Origin: Seriola aureovittata
Taxonomy: Eukaryota > Chordata > Actinopteri > Carangiformes > Carangidae
Reading direction: 5' to 3'
Length of the DNA stretch: 64,000 nucleotides
Assembly: GCF_021018895.1 (NCBI RefSeq)
Contig: NC_079387.1
Span: 3,649,083-3,713,082 of the forward strand
Positions within the stretch are counted from its first letter, which is position 1. The number at the start of each line of letters is the position of its first letter. The notes under the pieces are model-generated. The model saw only the letters and a list, made by a program, of their open reading frames with translations, was not told the origin of the DNA and ran no database searches. Below, in pieces: positions 61,322 through 64,000 of this stretch. Both the position numbers and the translations under genes were made by a program.

Positions 61322-63529
61322 ATGTGTACACAGTTTTGCATGAGTGACCTGCTGCTTGAGGATCCAGTCTGGTGACTGCCACAGTTTGTTGCAACCATGT
61401 GCCCGTTACAAGTTTCTATTTGGCATGACACTTGGCATGTGTGCGCCAGTTCTGTTAATTGCACCCACGTTTCCCTCATTTGTGTCTTTTCGTTACATCT
61501 TAGTTTCTCCCACTGAAGCCGGAAAAGACACAAGGAGAGAGGAAATAAGATTTTTTGATCACAATGGCGCTGCTGGATGTATTTAAACTCTGTACAGATG
61601 AGTTGAACCTATAGCCATGAACCATGTCGACTGGGATGAAGTAATGTCATCATTTTTTTGCATTAATTGATATTCATTAGTACTGCTTGTAATTAGAATG
61701 TCTTATAGTTTGAAGAAAATATTTATCAGCCTAAATGTTTTAGGGAAAGTGCGTTAAATGTCTCACATTAAACTAGTCTCCATCTAACACATGCGTGCCT
61801 GGAAATGACAATACATACTTACTATAATATTATTCATGATATATATTAAAAGGGAAAATAAACTGTCATGAAAAGAAAAATCTTTCTGGTAAATGATGAC
61901 GAGGAACGATCAAATAAGAGAAATGTCATGTGCCCGCTTGTTCCCTTTTGACTCGCACGTGACTAAATACCTGAAAACATGATAAGAAATAAATGGAAAC
62001 CTTACCGACGGGGATACAGAGAATGTCAGCCTGCAGCTGCATCAGCAGCCTGTTGGACGTCATTCCTCCGTCCACCTGGAGCTGAGTTAGCGGGATGCCG
62101 CTGTCCTGATTCATGGCGTCCAGTATCTGTACCCAAACAAACGTCCCCAGTTATCACACACATAGCCGCGTCAATTCACACACACAAGAAACAGATAAAA
62201 ATAAACACGTCTTGACGGGGAATATTCACATTTACCTCTCGTGTTTGGAAACAGACGGCTTCCAGCGCAGCAAATGCGAGGTGGCTCTTATTAGTAAACT
62301 GAGTTAAACCACATATGATCCTGTGACACAGAGAAAAAATAATAGTGAGTGAAGCAGAGAGTACCAATTATTTCAGCGGGTTGTGTGAGTAATTTTAGAC
62401 ATGTTTACTAAACTACAGAGAAGCTCTTGGTCTTACCCTCTTGCACTAGGCTCCCAGTAAGGTGCATAGAGACCTGAAAACGCAGGAACAAAGTAGCAAC
62501 CGTAGGATGTACCGACTGATGCGGCCAACTTCTCTGCACAGGGAAAGAAACACAAAAGAAACATGGACGTCCTTTTAATGATTTATACTTCTTTGTTGTG
62601 CACAATAGCTATCCAACTTTGTTTTTATCCAAGAAATTAAATGACACAGCAGTCCTGCAGAAGGTGACCGCCGCAACGATTTTTCTGAACACAAACAAAC
62701 AGGATGTACCGAGCTCTTCCGACGATCCGATGATGCCGAGGTTATCCTGCAGCCAACGAACCACAGCTCCTGCGATGGCCACGGAGCCCTGGCAAGAAGT
62801 AGCAGAATTTTAAAACAAAAAACAAATCACTTGAATTGACTGACTCGCATCCTCTGTTGCCTGTCAACTGCTTTGAGGTCGACAAAAGGAAAATCGTGCA
62901 GCTGAATCTATAAATTCTCAGATTGTGAACTTTGTTTCTTCCTTACATATTATAATTAATATTCCTGTCAAAAGTGTATTAACATTCTGTACCTCCAGCG
63001 CATAACAGGCAGGTTTGTCCCGACCAAGTTTGTACGCCACGGTGGTCAGAAGGCCGTGGTCAGACATTACAGGCTGAAAAACAACAGAAACAGTAGTGTG
63101 TGCAATGTGTGCAGGGGTGTCAATATTTATATGAGTGTTTCAAATACAAATCTTAATTATTGTACCTTGGCTCCAGTGTTTCGCAGGAGAAAGCAGCCAG
63201 TTCCATACCTGACCATGAGAACACATGAGAAATCTAACTTTTTGTTGAATTTCTAACAAAAAGGAAAACCCACATGACCTCAAAGACAATCTAAAAAAAA
63301 AAAAATCCACACACAAAGCCTCTTACGTGTTTTTAGCTTGCCCGTCCTGAAAACACATCTGTCCAACCAGTGCGGCTGACTGATCCCCGAGACACTGTTT
63401 TTAAAGTAAATAGATGCATTTATCACATAATAAAAAGGTCACATGATGTACATGGAGACAATGTTAGCAAAGTAGAAAAAAAGAGAAACTTACCCCTGAA
63501 ATGGGAATACCTGAAAGAGCTCCTGATTT
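58001..63529 (-). CDS. gk: glycerol kinase, 3' half (5' exons beyond the window)
   Basis: Phosphorylates glycerol to glycerol-3-phosphate using ATP. Twelve in-phase exons are visible: 63494-63529, 63327-63394, 63166-63208, 62993-63073, 62710-62788, 62437-62533, 62236-62320, 62006-62126, 60772-60915, 60574-60660, 58217-58303, and a last one from 58011. They read [119 protein letters not shown] and [10 protein letters not shown], the FGGY-kinase C-terminal order. The 58217 exon encodes a hydrophobic segment ([20 protein letters not shown]), as in the outer-mitochondrial-membrane tail of animal GK. With acceptor 58012 the protein ends ...AGHT (stop 58001-58003). A Tc1 element lies in the intron before that exon. 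The N-terminal ATP-binding half is off the window. Confidence 0.95.
58746..60404 (+). mobile_element. Tc1/mariner transposon, inactive
   Basis: 1659 bp element flanked by TA (58744-58745 and 60405-60406). Inverted repeats of about 210 bp start CACTCCCCTCC and GTAAGTATTGGA; a second copy of the AGTATTGGA word lies at the inner end (near 58945), the IR/DR arrangement of Sleeping Beauty-like elements. The two inverted repeats are still very similar, so the insertion is fairly young. It lies in the gk intron between exons 60574-60660 and 58217-58303, opposite in orientation to gk. Confidence 0.95.
59116..60150 (+). pseudogene. Tc1 transposase with two frameshifts
   Basis: Reads through three frames. 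59116-59457 holds the paired-type helix-turn-helix DNA-binding domain ([18 protein letters not shown]) and the GRPRK AT-hook-like linker. 59435-59983 holds the catalytic domain with WTDE, the DND motif and SPDLNPIE; 34 residues separate the second aspartate from the glutamate (DD34E). The last part, in the third frame, runs to 60150. Frameshifts near 59440 and 59970 prevent a full product. Confidence 0.92.
60916..62005 (-). other. gk intron
   Basis: No exon found. Contains an (AAAT)n run at 61291-61323. The rest shows no recognised transposon. Confidence 0.6.
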
Positions 63530-64000
63530 CTGTCAAAAGAAGATTCGTTGTTTTACAAGTGAACCGTGTGCTTTAGTAGTAGTAGTTCTATTCTATTGTA
63601 TTTCTGGTTGTACCACCACATCATGAGTATTATCGAAACTTGAAATTATACACTTGTGTATAATTCAAGTGGGCATTTATTGGTCAAATAACGAATCAAC
63701 AGCGATATTTTCACAAAAAAATATAAATACAATCAGTCACCAGCGGAGAAACATTCATTACAAGTCACAACACCGAAAACAAAAGGGACTTCCTCATTAT
63801 TTGACTACATGAAGCCAAATAACAAAACTATGCTGATTTTTATTCTACCACTGCTCTTTTTTTTTTTTTTTTTTTTTTTCCCCCCATAAGGCAATACTGT
63901 AACAGTGGAAACACAGTGAGGGAAAACAAGGGCAAGTGTGAACCTGTCTAAATGAAAATGTCTTCACTCCTATGTGTCGTTTTGGTGAGATGTGTAAAGA
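63530..64000 (-). other. gk intron reaching the window edge
   Basis: No exon is recognised upstream of 63529. Contains a T run ending in C's at about 63857-63885 (an A-tail on the minus strand, so possibly a retroposon end). Confidence 0.5.

Overview
This is vertebrate nuclear DNA, almost certainly from a teleost fish. Split genes with GT/AG introns give jagunal homolog 1, an IkappaB-zeta-like ankyrin gene and glycerol kinase. The interspersed elements are typical of fish: a Tc1 transposon with ~210 bp inverted repeats, a 5'-truncated L1/Tx1-type LINE with a target-site duplication, a ZMYM-type hAT remnant, tRNA-like SINE heads, and a decayed retrovirus. No bacterial-style genes, operons or CRISPR arrays are present.

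Layout. (1) 1-690: non-coding, ending in a piggyBac-like TTAA terminus. (2) 691-30686: one continuous T-rich satellite of ~37-39 bp monomers (roughly 790 copies) with nested higher-order structure. A ~4 kb block is duplicated at 4.8 kb offset in the left half, and ~1.3 kb units recur in the right half. The array is bracketed by two direct copies of the same ~110 bp flank. (3) 30.8-34.4 kb: decayed endogenous retrovirus (partial LTR, leader, gag and protease remnants). (4) 34.9-36.2 kb: direct repeats that look like duplicated exons of a non-coding transcript. (5) 36.4-40.1 kb: three unrelated tandem arrays in a row: a TAAG tetranucleotide, a TTAAAAC heptamer, and a 75/60 bp satellite whose length variants are all multiples of three. 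(6) 40.4-41.5 kb: two well-spliced exons of an unidentified minus-strand gene. (7) 42.1-44.1 kb: hAT remnant split by a LINE. (8) 47-49.2 kb: jagn1 (+), complete. (9) 49.4-55.7 kb: nfkbiz-like gene (-), complete, tail-to-tail with jagn1. (10) 56.1-64 kb: 3' half of glycerol kinase gk (-), with a Tc1 element in one intron.

The three recognised genes do not share a pathway: jagn1 acts in the early secretory pathway, nfkbiz in nuclear NF-kB transcription, gk in glycerol phosphorylation. The most unusual content is the repeat architecture: the 30 kb satellite, its duplicated edges, and a two-monomer relic of the same family between two convergent tRNA-like modules in an nfkbiz intron at 51.85 kb. 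All calls come from reading the sequence; no database search was run.
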